Shown: one piece after another, positions 48,993-56,851 of the stretch
Numbering within the stretch: position 1 is the stretch's first letter
How the letters are laid out: each line of letters starts with the position of its first letter
Assembly: GCA_029866005.1 (NCBI GenBank)
Contig: JARXAE010000031.1
Span: forward strand, 1-58,713
Direction of reading: 5' to 3'
Length of the DNA: 58,713 bases
Source: Fimbriimonas sp.
Lineage (GTDB): Bacteria > Armatimonadota > Fimbriimonadia > Fimbriimonadales > Fimbriimonadaceae
Translations under genes and position numbers: made by a program
Notes under the pieces: generated by a model
What the model was told of the DNA's origin: nothing
What the model saw: the letters and a program-made list of their open reading frames with translations, nothing else
Database searches by the model: none

Positions 48993-50072
48993 ATGATCGA
49001 TGTCAACACATTGACGATGGCGCAACTTTGCGAGATGGGCTTTGACCGGGGGTCTTCGGACGTTATGGTCAAAGGTAACTGCCGCCCAAAGATGAAAATT
49101 CACAGCGCCGTCCACGAAATCGACGAGTCGCTTCCCCTCATCGACTCTGCGAACGCCGAGCGAATGATTACCGCCCTCATGAACGATCGCATGAAGCGGA
49201 TCTTTGATGAGACCTTCGAGATGGACCTTGCCTTCGAAGTTCCTGGAAAGTGCCGAGTCCGCGCCAACATTTACCGCGCCAAGGGCGAATGCGCCATCGT
49301 AGCCCGAACGATCCCGTTCAAAATTCGTTCGCTCGAAGAGTTGGGAATGCCTTCTGTTCTCGGCGAACTGACAAAGCACAAGACCGGTCTGATCTTGGTC
49401 ACCGGACCCACTGGCTCCGGAAAAACCACGACCCTTGCCGCGATGCTCGACATCATCAACCGCGAGCGTGCTTGCCACCTGGTCACCATCGAAGACCCGC
49501 TTGAGTACGTCCACCCCGACAAAATGGCTTACGTTAGCCAGCGCGAAGTCGGAATCGACACACTCGACTTCCAACCTGCCCTCCGTGCCGCTCTCCGAGA
49601 AGCTCCGGACGTTATTCTTGTTGGTGAAATGCGCGACGTCACCACCATGGGCGCATCGCTCCAGGCTGGTGAAACCGGTCACCTCGTCTTCTCCACCGTC
49701 CACACCTCCTCGGCGTACGAGACCATGGACCGTATCATGAACATGTTCCCGCCGCACGAGAAGATGTACCTCTGCCAGCGAATGGCAAACTCGCTTCGTG
49801 CAATCGTTGCCCAGAAGCTTGTTCCAACCGTGGACGGCAAAGGACGCGTCTGCGCGTCCGAAATCCTGATCTGCACCCCAACCGTCACCAAGGCGATTGA
49901 GGACGGACACTTTAGCGATCTTTATCAGCACATGAACGATGGCACCTACTGGGGCATGCAAACCATGAACCAGAGCCTGCTGAAGTATGTTCGAGCTGGA
50001 CTCATTAGTGAGCAAGTTGCGATTCAATATGCTGGAGTTGCTTCAGAGTTGAAGCAAATGCTTCGCCGATAA
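48993..50072 (+). CDS. PilT/PilU-like type IV pilus retraction ATPase, divergent
   Basis: 359 residues. Walker A GPTGSGKTTT, Asp box TIEDPLEYVH, Walker B ILVGEMRD and His box GHLVFSTVHTSSA are intact, so it should hydrolyse ATP. Where PilT has AIRNLIRE, this protein reads TVTKAIEDG, more PilU-like. First of three tandem paralogs. AAGGA about 10 bases before the ATG. Confidence 0.88.
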   Translation: MIDVNTLTMAQLCEMGFDRGSSDVMVKGNCRPKMKIHSAVHEIDESLPLIDSANAERMITALMNDRMKRIFDETFEMDLAFEVPGKCRVRANIYRAKGECAIVARTIPFKIRSLEELGMPSVLGELTKHKTGLILVTGPTGSGKTTTLAAMLDIINRERACHLVTIEDPLEYVHPDKMAYVSQREVGIDTLDFQPALRAALREAPDVILVGEMRDVTTMGASLQAGETGHLVFSTVHTSSAYETMDRIMNMFPPHEKMYLCQRMANSLRAIVAQKLVPTVDGKGRVCASEILICTPTVTKAIEDGHFSDLYQHMNDGTYWGMQTMNQSLLKYVRAGLISEQVAIQYAGVASELKQMLRR

Positions 50073-50073
50073 A

Positions 50074-50086
50074 CAGGTTAAACCTG
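50074..50086. repeat. Short inverted repeat between pilT paralogs
   Basis: CAGGTTAAACCTG, a perfect 6+6 palindrome around one A, 2 bases after the first ATPase gene. No T tract follows, so it is not a terminator; it could bind a regulator or be chance. Confidence 0.3.
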
Positions 50087-50135
50087 GAACAAGGAAGGTA
50101 TGAGAGGCGTCTCGGAGAAGATATGGGGGGAGTAA

Positions 50136-51224
50136 TTGTCATTGCCAATTGATGATTTGCTGCGCCTGCTTGTCGAGCGAGATGCCTCTGATCTCCACCT
50201 CAAAGCAGGCGTTGCCCCATGCATGAGAATCCGGGGTCATCTGGTTCGGCTAGACGTTCCTGCTCCAACTGCCGAGCAACATAACGGACGGCTCTTCAGC
50301 ATTCTCAACGACGAAAGACGCCACAAGCTCGAGACCTTAAAGGAAGTCGACCTGAGCTACAACGTTCCCGGTCTCGCGCGATTCCGAGTCAACATGTTCT
50401 GGCAACGAGGCAACCTTGGCGCAGTCTTTCGTGTCATCCCGTTCCAAATCAGAACCATCGACGAACTCAATCTTCCTCAGGTCTGCAAAAAAATCGCGGG
50501 CCTCGCGCGAGGGATGGTCCTCGTCACCGGACCGACTGGCTCGGGTAAATCGACGTCACTCGCCGCAATCGTTAACCACATCAACCAAGAGCGCCGATGC
50601 CATATCATGACGGTTGAAGACCCGATCGAATACGTCCACAAGGACATCACCTCGATCATCAACCAGCGCGAACTCGCGACCGACACCCACTCGTTCGCCC
50701 ACGCACTGAAGCACGTGCTTCGCCAAAATCCAGACGTCATCCTCGTCGGCGAAATGCGCGATCTCGAAACGATTCAACTCGCAATCACCGCCGCAGAGAC
50801 AGGGCACTTAGTCTTCAGCACGCTCCACACCGTTGACGCCGCACAAACCATCGACCGCATTGTCGACGTCTTCGACCCCGAGCAACAAGCCCAAGTTCGC
50901 ACCCAGCTCTCTGTAACCCTCCAGGCTGTCGTCTCCCAAACCCTCATCCCCCGCAAAGGGAAGCCAGGCCGAGTTGCCGCATTCGAGGTCATGCTCGCGA
51001 CCCCGGCAATCCGCAACCTTATTTGCGACGGGAAAACCCACCAGATTCCAACCGACATTCAAACAGGTCAGCAATTCGGAATGCAATCCTTGGACGGGCA
51101 CCTCCTCAAGCTCGTTGAGCAAGGTGATATCGAGTACGAAGATGCTCTTGCCAAGTCCTCAAATGTCAACGAGTTCCAGCACCGCGCCGCTACTCATGGC
51201 CTCATCGGAGGAGTGACGGCTTAA
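50136..51224 (+). CDS. pilT: PilT-like type IV pilus retraction ATPase
   Basis: 362 residues. Walker A GPTGSGKSTS, Asp box TVEDPIEYVH, Walker B ILVGEMRD, His box GHLVFSTLHTVDA, and AIRNLICDGKTHQI close to the PilT AIRNLIRE motif. PilT hexamers depolymerise pilin to retract pili (twitching). Starts with TTG: 50136, or perhaps 50142, which is better spaced from GGGGGGAG. Its stop overlaps the next start (TAATG). Confidence 0.92.
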   Translation: MSLPIDDLLRLLVERDASDLHLKAGVAPCMRIRGHLVRLDVPAPTAEQHNGRLFSILNDERRHKLETLKEVDLSYNVPGLARFRVNMFWQRGNLGAVFRVIPFQIRTIDELNLPQVCKKIAGLARGMVLVTGPTGSGKSTSLAAIVNHINQERRCHIMTVEDPIEYVHKDITSIINQRELATDTHSFAHALKHVLRQNPDVILVGEMRDLETIQLAITAAETGHLVFSTLHTVDAAQTIDRIVDVFDPEQQAQVRTQLSVTLQAVVSQTLIPRKGKPGRVAAFEVMLATPAIRNLICDGKTHQIPTDIQTGQQFGMQSLDGHLLKLVEQGDIEYEDALAKSSNVNEFQHRAATHGLIGGVTA

Positions 51225-52453
51225 TGCAGTCAATCGATTACTACCTTCGACGCTGTGTCGAGGTCGGTGGCTCCGACGTTCACTTTAAGACGGATACCGG
51301 GCATGTCTACATCCGAGTAAACGGTGACCTGCAACTTGTCGAAGCTGATCCTTTCCATAACCGAGAATTTCGCACCGAACTCTTCAAAATGCTCCGGGAT
51401 GAGCAGGTCACGTACTACGAAGAGGAACTTGAGCTCGACTTCGCCATTGAGATCAAAGGCGTCTCTCGTTTCCGCGGTAACGTTTACCAGCAACGTGGAT
51501 TCACCCAAGCTGCTTTCCGCGTGATCCCTTACGAGATTCAGACAATGGAGGACCTTCAGCTACCGGGAGCGTGCTACGACTTCCTCAATCGCCCTCGTGG
51601 TCTCGTCCTCGTCACTGGCCCCGCCGGTTCCGGAAAGTCGACCAGTCTTGCGGCAATGATCGATCGGGTTAACCGAACTCAACCCGTCCACATCATGACG
51701 GTCGAAGACCCAATCGAATTTGTCCACTCCGACCAGCACGCTCTGATCAATCAACGCGAACTCGGCGTTGACACCGATTCGTTCGCCAACGCCCTCAAGT
51801 ATGTCCTTCGCCAAGATCCCGACGTGATCCTCGTCGGTGAAATGCGAGACCTGGAAACCATCCACCTCGCAATCACCGCAGCTGAAACCGGTCACCTAGT
51901 CTTTGGCACCCTACACACTGTCGACGCGGTCCAGACCGTAGACCGCATCGTGGACGTCTTCCCAACCCACCAGCAACAGCAGGTGCGGATGCAGCTCTCC
52001 GTCAACCTCGTCGGCGTCATTTCGCAAACACTGCTCCGACGAAAAGATGGTCGTGGCCGAGTCGCCGCCTACGAAACCCTCGTCGCCACCGGTGCCGTGC
52101 GCAATCTTATCCGCGAGAACAAGACCTTCCAAATCAGTTCGCTCATACAAACCGGAAGCCGAGCGAAAATGCAGTCGCTCGACCAATCGATGGCAAAGCT
52201 CGTGGACATGGGTGTCGTGTCCCACGAAGATGCAAAAGCACGCGCCAAGGACCCTGGCGAGTTCGAGCGCCTTGTCAACCTCGGTAAGAGCGCATCCCCC
52301 AGCACTCCGACTCCGGCTCAAGTTACTCCGGCCGCCACCCCGATACAAACAACGTCGGCTAAATCCACCCAAACACCTCCGACAGCGCCCGCGGCGCCTC
52401 CAACTCCTCCCATCCGTGGTGCACAATTTAGGCCCGGATATCAGTCGAAATGA
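51224..52453 (+). CDS. pilT: PilT-like type IV pilus retraction ATPase with Pro/Thr-rich tail
   Basis: 409 residues. Walker A GPAGSGKSTS, Asp box TVEDPIEFVH, Walker B ILVGEMRD, His box GHLVFGTLHTVDA, and AVRNLIRENKTFQI nearest to the canonical PilT motif. Unlike the other two copies, it carries a C-terminal Pro/Thr/Ala-rich tail of about 50 residues, likely disordered. 1-base overlap with the previous gene; metX follows with an ATGA overlap. Confidence 0.92.
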   Translation: MQSIDYYLRRCVEVGGSDVHFKTDTGHVYIRVNGDLQLVEADPFHNREFRTELFKMLRDEQVTYYEEELELDFAIEIKGVSRFRGNVYQQRGFTQAAFRVIPYEIQTMEDLQLPGACYDFLNRPRGLVLVTGPAGSGKSTSLAAMIDRVNRTQPVHIMTVEDPIEFVHSDQHALINQRELGVDTDSFANALKYVLRQDPDVILVGEMRDLETIHLAITAAETGHLVFGTLHTVDAVQTVDRIVDVFPTHQQQQVRMQLSVNLVGVISQTLLRRKDGRGRVAAYETLVATGAVRNLIRENKTFQISSLIQTGSRAKMQSLDQSMAKLVDMGVVSHEDAKARAKDPGEFERLVNLGKSASPSTPTPAQVTPAATPIQTTSAKSTQTPPTAPAAPPTPPIRGAQFRPGYQSK

Positions 52454-53529
52454 TCGACCCCGCCCTATTTCAAGAAAACGAACGCACTGCGTCCGTTGTT
52501 GACGAGCGCAAATATGTTGAAGTTGGAGCCCTTGACTGTGAGTGCGGTAAGCGGCTGGAATCCGTAACCGTCGCATATGAAACCTGGGGAACGCTGAACA
52601 ACGAGAAGTCCAACGCCATTCTCCTCTTCCACGCTCTCAGCGGAGACGCTCACGCAATCGGCTGGTGGGATCGCCTCGTCGGTCCCGGTAAGGCATTCGA
52701 CACCGATCGCTACTTCGTCATCTGTTCCAACGCACTCGGCGGATGCCAAGGCACCACCGGACCGTCTTCGACCGGACCAGACAATTACTTCTATGGTTCG
52801 TCCTTCCCCATGATCACTGTCGGAGACATGGTCGAAGTCCAGTCCCGACTCCTCAATCACCTAGGTATCGAAAAACTTCTCGCGGTCGCTGGCGGCTCGA
52901 TGGGTGGCATGCAAGCCCTCGAGTGGACCGTTCGGTTTCCAAACCGTGTTAGCAAATGTGTCCTCACGGCAACCTGCGGTGCACATGGGGCAATGCAGAT
53001 TGGATTCAACGAGGCCGGACGTCAGGCAATCCTTCGGGATCCGAACTTTAATGGTGGCGACTACTACGAGAATAAACCACCCGACAACGGCCTCAGTGTT
53101 GCCCGCATGCTCGGTCATCTCAGCTTCCTGAGCCAAGAGGCATTCGAGGCAAAGTTCGGCCGCCGACTCCAGGGCAAGGAAAAGCCCGACATGAACTTCG
53201 GTGTCGAGTTCGAGGTCGAAAGCTACCTCAGCTACCAAGGCGACAAGTTCACCAAGCGCTTCGACGCCAACTCCCTCCTCCACCTCACCCGCGCCATCGA
53301 CTACTACGAGTTCCAACAAGCCGAACGAGCCGAGGCCGACTACCTAGTCATCTCCTACACCAGCGACTGGATCTACCCAACCTCCCAATCCATCGCCCTT
53401 GAGGCCCAACTCAAGCAAGCCGGAAAGAACGTCACAAGACACGAAATCGACCTCCCCTACGGCCACGACGCCTTCCTCCTCGACGGCGAGCATCAAGCTA
53501 AGCTGATCGCGCAGTTTCTAGTGTCATGA
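52450..53529 (+). CDS. metX: Homoserine O-acetyltransferase
   Basis: 359 residues. Alpha/beta-hydrolase fold acyltransferase of methionine synthesis. Nucleophile Ser150 in AGGSMGGMQ, the GGCQGTTGPSS loop, and the Asp/His in YTSDWIYP and YGHDAFL. It acylates homoserine from acetyl-CoA (or succinyl-CoA, not distinguishable here). Sits at the end of the pilT run with ATGA overlap, and is itself overlapped by the next gene, so it is in an unexpected operon. No metY or other met gene nearby. Confidence 0.94.
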   Translation: MIDPALFQENERTASVVDERKYVEVGALDCECGKRLESVTVAYETWGTLNNEKSNAILLFHALSGDAHAIGWWDRLVGPGKAFDTDRYFVICSNALGGCQGTTGPSSTGPDNYFYGSSFPMITVGDMVEVQSRLLNHLGIEKLLAVAGGSMGGMQALEWTVRFPNRVSKCVLTATCGAHGAMQIGFNEAGRQAILRDPNFNGGDYYENKPPDNGLSVARMLGHLSFLSQEAFEAKFGRRLQGKEKPDMNFGVEFEVESYLSYQGDKFTKRFDANSLLHLTRAIDYYEFQQAERAEADYLVISYTSDWIYPTSQSIALEAQLKQAGKNVTRHEIDLPYGHDAFLLDGEHQAKLIAQFLVS

Positions 53530-53912
53530 AAGTCAACTTCATGGTGATGTGCGAATACGCCACCCAGCAAGCCAACGGCTCGCCCATCCTCTGCGGAATC
53601 TTCCGAGGAATCACCACCGAAACCCTCCCCTCTCGCCTCGCCCCGTTCTGGCTCGCCCTCGAAATCGAAGCCGAACCCCACGAAGCCGGCGAACACCACT
53701 TTTCACTCAGATTCGTCGACGAGGACGGCAACATCTTCTTCGAAGACCACCTTCTCGGCCAGTTCAAACGCCGCCCCGACCTCTCCCCCAGCTACCTCTA
53801 CATGGCCGAAACCATCGAAGTCATGAAGGAAATTGAAAAGCGTGGAACCTATCGCTTCGACATGGTCTGGAATGACCAAGTCCTTGGGCAAGTCAGGCTA
53901 GAAGTAAGCTGA
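53526..53912 (+). CDS. Hypothetical protein (DUF6941-like)
   Basis: 128 residues, beta-rich (FMVMCEYATQQANGSPILCGIFRGI, FWLALEIEAEPHEAGEHHFSLRFVDEDG, VLGQVRLEV). The overall pattern resembles the DUF6941 family of small proteins, with low certainty. ATGA overlap with metX. Function unknown. Confidence 0.6.
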   Translation: MKVNFMVMCEYATQQANGSPILCGIFRGITTETLPSRLAPFWLALEIEAEPHEAGEHHFSLRFVDEDGNIFFEDHLLGQFKRRPDLSPSYLYMAETIEVMKEIEKRGTYRFDMVWNDQVLGQVRLEVS

Positions 53913-53927
53913 AGCCTGAAAAGAATT

Positions 53928-54004
53928 GGCCCGGACGAAGGGATTCGAACCCCCAACCCTCAGTTCCGAAGACTGATGCTCTATCCATTGAGCTACGTCC
54001 GGGC
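53928..54004 (-). tRNA. tRNA-Arg (anticodon TCG)
   Basis: A 77-base cloverleaf on the minus strand. Acceptor GCCCGGA pairs with TCCGGGC, D-arm GTAGCTCAATGGATAGAGC, anticodon loop CTTCGGA (anticodon TCG, codon CGA), T-arm GGGTTCGAATCCC. CCA is not encoded. It reads arginine. Confidence 0.96.
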
Positions 54005-54009
54005 GCGGA

Positions 54010-55176
54010 CTAAGATGATACCATACCGGGATCGGATGTCTGCCCAACAATCCAGGCAGAAAACAGCGGAACCATGAGCACCGCCGCTCCGATCAGCCCC
54101 ATCGCCACCCGGATCCCCAAGTGCTGAGACGCTGAGCCAATCGCCGCCGGACCCAGCAAGAATCCCGCGTAACCCATGATCGTAACGATCGATAACGCCA
54201 CCGGAGCCGGCATCGCCCGTTGGCGACCTACCGCCGAGAACAGCACCGGAACAATGTTCGAGGCCCCAAGCCCCACCAGTCCAAACCCAACCAAGCCCAG
54301 AAAGGGAAGCCTCCCCAGCCCCGCCATCCAGAACCCGATCACACTAACTAACCCTCCAAACATCAAAACCCGCAACGGCCCTAACGAAGCCACAATCTTG
54401 TCCCCCGTCAACCGCCCCAAGGTCATGCAAAAGGCAAACGCCACATAGCCAAACCCCGCCGCACCTGCGCCCAGCTGGTACTCCCGAGTCAGCAACAGCG
54501 CGCTCCAATCCGTCACCGACCCCTCGGCGCAAAACACCGTTCCCGCCAGAATCCCAATCACCAAAACCACTCCCCGCGGAATTTGGAATACCAAACGATC
54601 CCCCTCCCCCGCGTCCGATAGGAAGCCAGGAATCGCGTAAAAAAGCACCGCCAGGCCCGTCAGGAAAGTCGCCAGTGTCGCCGCAACCGCCGAAGCCCCC
54701 GCCGCCAAGAGCAAAGTTGCCGCTCCCGCTCCAACAATTCCGCCCAGGCTATAAAACCCATGAAATCCCGACATCAACGGCCGACCCAACGCGTTCTCCA
54801 CCTGAACTCCTTGCAAGTTGATAACAACATCCAAAGACCCCAAAACCCCGCCGTAAACCAGCAAAACCAATCCCAAAGCCCAGAACGACGGCGACAAGGG
54901 AATCAGCGGAACGCTCATCAAGAGCACCGAACATGAAGCCACCAGAACCTTCCGACACCCGTACCGATGCGCCAAAGACCCCGCAAAAGGCATCGTCACC
55001 ACCGATCCAATCCCAATCAAAAGGATCATCAGCCCCAGCATCGTATCGCTCAGCGCCAGTCGAGCCTTAACCAAAGGAACCAAGGGCGCCCAGGTCGAAG
55101 CCGCCAATCCCAGAATCAAAAACCCAAGCCGCGTCGAAACCGCCTCCCTCTCTCCAATCCGCACGCTCAATTCCAA
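54010..55176 (-). CDS. Major facilitator superfamily transporter
   Basis: 388 residues, about 12 membrane segments. FAGSLAHRYGCRKVLVASC is the loop 2-3 motif (usually GxLADRxGRK). Resembles the YbjJ-like MFS group of unknown substrate. The start is TTG at 55176, supported by TAGACT 7 bases upstream. Its stop is 6 bases from the tRNA-Arg 5' end. Confidence 0.88.
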   Translation of the reverse strand: MELSVRIGEREAVSTRLGFLILGLAASTWAPLVPLVKARLALSDTMLGLMILLIGIGSVVTMPFAGSLAHRYGCRKVLVASCSVLLMSVPLIPLSPSFWALGLVLLVYGGVLGSLDVVINLQGVQVENALGRPLMSGFHGFYSLGGIVGAGAATLLLAAGASAVAATLATFLTGLAVLFYAIPGFLSDAGEGDRLVFQIPRGVVLVIGILAGTVFCAEGSVTDWSALLLTREYQLGAGAAGFGYVAFAFCMTLGRLTGDKIVASLGPLRVLMFGGLVSVIGFWMAGLGRLPFLGLVGFGLVGLGASNIVPVLFSAVGRQRAMPAPVALSIVTIMGYAGFLLGPAAIGSASQHLGIRVAMGLIGAAVLMVPLFSAWIVGQTSDPGMVSS

Positions 55177-55183
55177 GTCCCAT

Positions 55184-55189
55184 AGTCTA
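55184..55189 (-). promoter_or_regulatory. -10 box TAGACT, leaderless TTG start
   Basis: TAGACT ends 7 bases before the TTG at 55176, the same hexamer and spacing as trpB. Confidence 0.5.
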
Positions 55190-55292
55190 CGAGAAGACCC
55201 AACCCAAATCCCGCTCCCCGCACAACTACCAGAGAATCTCTAAAGACCGGGCTTAACCTACCGATAACAACCATAAAAGAGGTTTCAAAAAG

Positions 55293-55601
55293 ATGTCACA
55301 AACAATCGTCATGCCCCTGCTAGGACTCGATACCGAGTTCCCCGACAGCGTTTACGTGTTGCACCACTCGCCCACCAAGCGTTACGGCTGCTATTGCCAC
55401 CAGGGCGTCCACGGTTTGGCCTGCTTCAGCAGTCAGGGCGGAGCCGTCAACTTCGGCGAATTCATCGACCTCGACGGCCTCTCCATCATGCAACTCAGTT
55501 TCGACGATGCCCGCGAAGTCGCCAAAGAGCGCCCCATGCCCGTCACGGCACTAATGCTCCTCGACAATATGAGCGACCCCAAAGTCCACTTCGTGCGCTG
55601 A
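55293..55601 (+). CDS. Small hypothetical protein
   Basis: 102 residues with a Cys/His-rich patch (RYGCYCHQGVHGLACFSSQGG), which could be a metal site, then a mixed region. No family recognised. AGAGG about 11 bases before the ATG. Between a MFS gene and another unknown gene. Confidence 0.6.
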   Translation: MSQTIVMPLLGLDTEFPDSVYVLHHSPTKRYGCYCHQGVHGLACFSSQGGAVNFGEFIDLDGLSIMQLSFDDAREVAKERPMPVTALMLLDNMSDPKVHFVR

Positions 55602-55629
55602 GCGGTACCGTTCTGAGCCAAAATGGGTC

Positions 55630-56262
55630 ATGGAGCCGAGGCGATTCTATGCCCAAACATGGCAACGAGTATCACTCTTCGTGGAACCAGAGCTGCTTGA
55701 ATCCATTTTCAGTGATTGCTGCGTCGTCATACTGAACCACCATCGCGGAAAGTACTTTGTCGAGGATCACTCAGCACCATATCGAATGACCGCGTTTTAC
55801 CGGCACTATGTCGAGACGCTTATCACAACTTCTCGTCGTGAATGGAGCGATTGGAAGGAGCTATATGGACCCGAGCTGACTTCAAGCAGTTCGTTGTTGG
55901 CCGACGGAACTCCAGATCGATCTGTTCCAGCCATTGTAATTCAGACAGAGGAGTTGTATTACAACGCTTATCGGAAACAATTGATGACGAAAGTGGCCAA
56001 TACGGGGGAGCTGAAGTTTGGAATCATTCTCAGTTTTCCAAATACAATCACTTATGATTTCGAGTCTATCCTCGAAACTGCCGCCACGCCGAACGGAGAA
56101 CTCTTCGCCCTTCTCAAGAAGACAATCATGTCCAGAACCAAGCCCTGCAAATTCCGCTCACCCTCCGGAATTCACCGATCTTCCATCCGAATCAGCGACG
56201 GAATTCACGCGAGACTAAAGTCTCACCCCATGCTCGCCGCCCATCAGCTTGAAGTCATCTGA
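55630..56262 (+). CDS. Hypothetical protein
   Basis: 210 residues, no family recognised, no signal or membrane segment. Mixed alpha/beta with two Cys near residue 30 and a basic, Ser-rich C-terminus. 28 bases after the previous gene. No clear ribosome binding site. Codon use looks less biased than its neighbours (visibly more AT in third positions), which may hint at acquisition. Confidence 0.6.
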   Translation: MEPRRFYAQTWQRVSLFVEPELLESIFSDCCVVILNHHRGKYFVEDHSAPYRMTAFYRHYVETLITTSRREWSDWKELYGPELTSSSSLLADGTPDRSVPAIVIQTEELYYNAYRKQLMTKVANTGELKFGIILSFPNTITYDFESILETAATPNGELFALLKKTIMSRTKPCKFRSPSGIHRSSIRISDGIHARLKSHPMLAAHQLEVI

Positions 56263-56286
56263 CATCGAAAAGATTTGCTCTATAAT
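56259..56286 (+). promoter_or_regulatory. Promoter of the ParD/ParE-like pair
   Basis: CTGACA (56259-56264), 16-base spacer, consensus TATAAT (56281-56286). The ATG at 56293 is 6 bases beyond, so the message is leaderless. Confidence 0.75.
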
Positions 56287-56292
56287 AAGTCC

Positions 56293-56457
56293 ATGAGCAA
56301 ACAAGAGGAACCACTCCAACTTAGCCCTGAGCAGATGGCAAAGGTTCAAGAGGCTATCGATAGCAAAAAGCGCGGTGAGCCGAGTTACTCAATTGAGCAA
56401 GTGATGGAGCATATTCAATCTGCTCGCACAGCGCGTCAACTCGAACGCGGCGCATGA
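56293..56457 (+). CDS. Antitoxin of a ParD/ParE-like pair
   Basis: 54 residues. LSPEQMAKVQEAIDSKKRGEPSYSIEQVMEHIQS is an antitoxin-like helical pattern. Coupled to the toxin gene by ATGA overlap (56454-56457). Leaderless start as described for its promoter. It should bind and neutralise the downstream toxin and repress its own promoter (family knowledge). Confidence 0.75.
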   Translation: MSKQEEPLQLSPEQMAKVQEAIDSKKRGEPSYSIEQVMEHIQSARTARQLERGA

Positions 56458-56771
56458 TTGAGTACGGTCGCTTTGCCCGATATGACCTAGAGGACATTGC
56501 GTCCTGGACGAGTCAAAACTACGGCGACGAGCAAGCTGATCGGTACATCGCGATGTTGCACGACTCTATTCAAGATCTTGCCGATGGTCAGTATGCTTCT
56601 AGACCACTTAAAGACTCCGAGTCAATCCGCGTCTCGTATGTCCGCTGGCCAAAGGCAACTTATGGGCACAACGTATTCCACGAACGGACTCCAGACGGCA
56701 TCTACATTTACAGAATTCTTCATTCATCAAGCGACCTACCGCTCGTCCTCGTCGTGGATTCTGGGGAATGA
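56454..56771 (+). CDS. RelE/ParE-family toxin
   Basis: 105 residues. The pattern RYDLEDIASWTSQNYGDEQADRYIAML, VRWPKATYGHNVFHERTPDGIYIYRILH matches ParE/RelE-superfamily toxins (ParE type inhibits gyrase; RelE type cleaves mRNA). Which activity applies is not clear from sequence. The operon order antitoxin-toxin is normal. Confidence 0.8.
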   Translation: MIEYGRFARYDLEDIASWTSQNYGDEQADRYIAMLHDSIQDLADGQYASRPLKDSESIRVSYVRWPKATYGHNVFHERTPDGIYIYRILHSSSDLPLVLVVDSGE

Positions 56772-56839
56772 CCTGCCCTTGCTCTGGGCATATTGACCAG
56801 ACTTCAGGCTGTTCCAAACCTGTTCATCGACGCTTAACG

Positions 56840-56845
56840 TACTCT
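56840..56845 (+). promoter_or_regulatory. -10 box TACTCT, leaderless start
   Basis: TACTCT ends 6 bases before the ATG at 56852. Confidence 0.4.
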
Positions 56846-56851
56846 CAAGCT

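Noticed and set aside
48933-50027. Leftward open frame of 364 codons across the first pilT-like gene
   Set aside because: Antisense to conserved Walker motifs, with His/Val/Gly-rich composition expected of a mirror frame.
51911-52576. Leftward 221-codon frame over the third pilT-like gene
   Set aside because: Arg/Gly-rich shadow frame opposite a well-conserved protein.
54010-54016. Tail of the MFS gene overlapping tRNA-Arg
   Set aside because: The stop lies 6 bases to the right of the tRNA 5' end; they abut but do not overlap.
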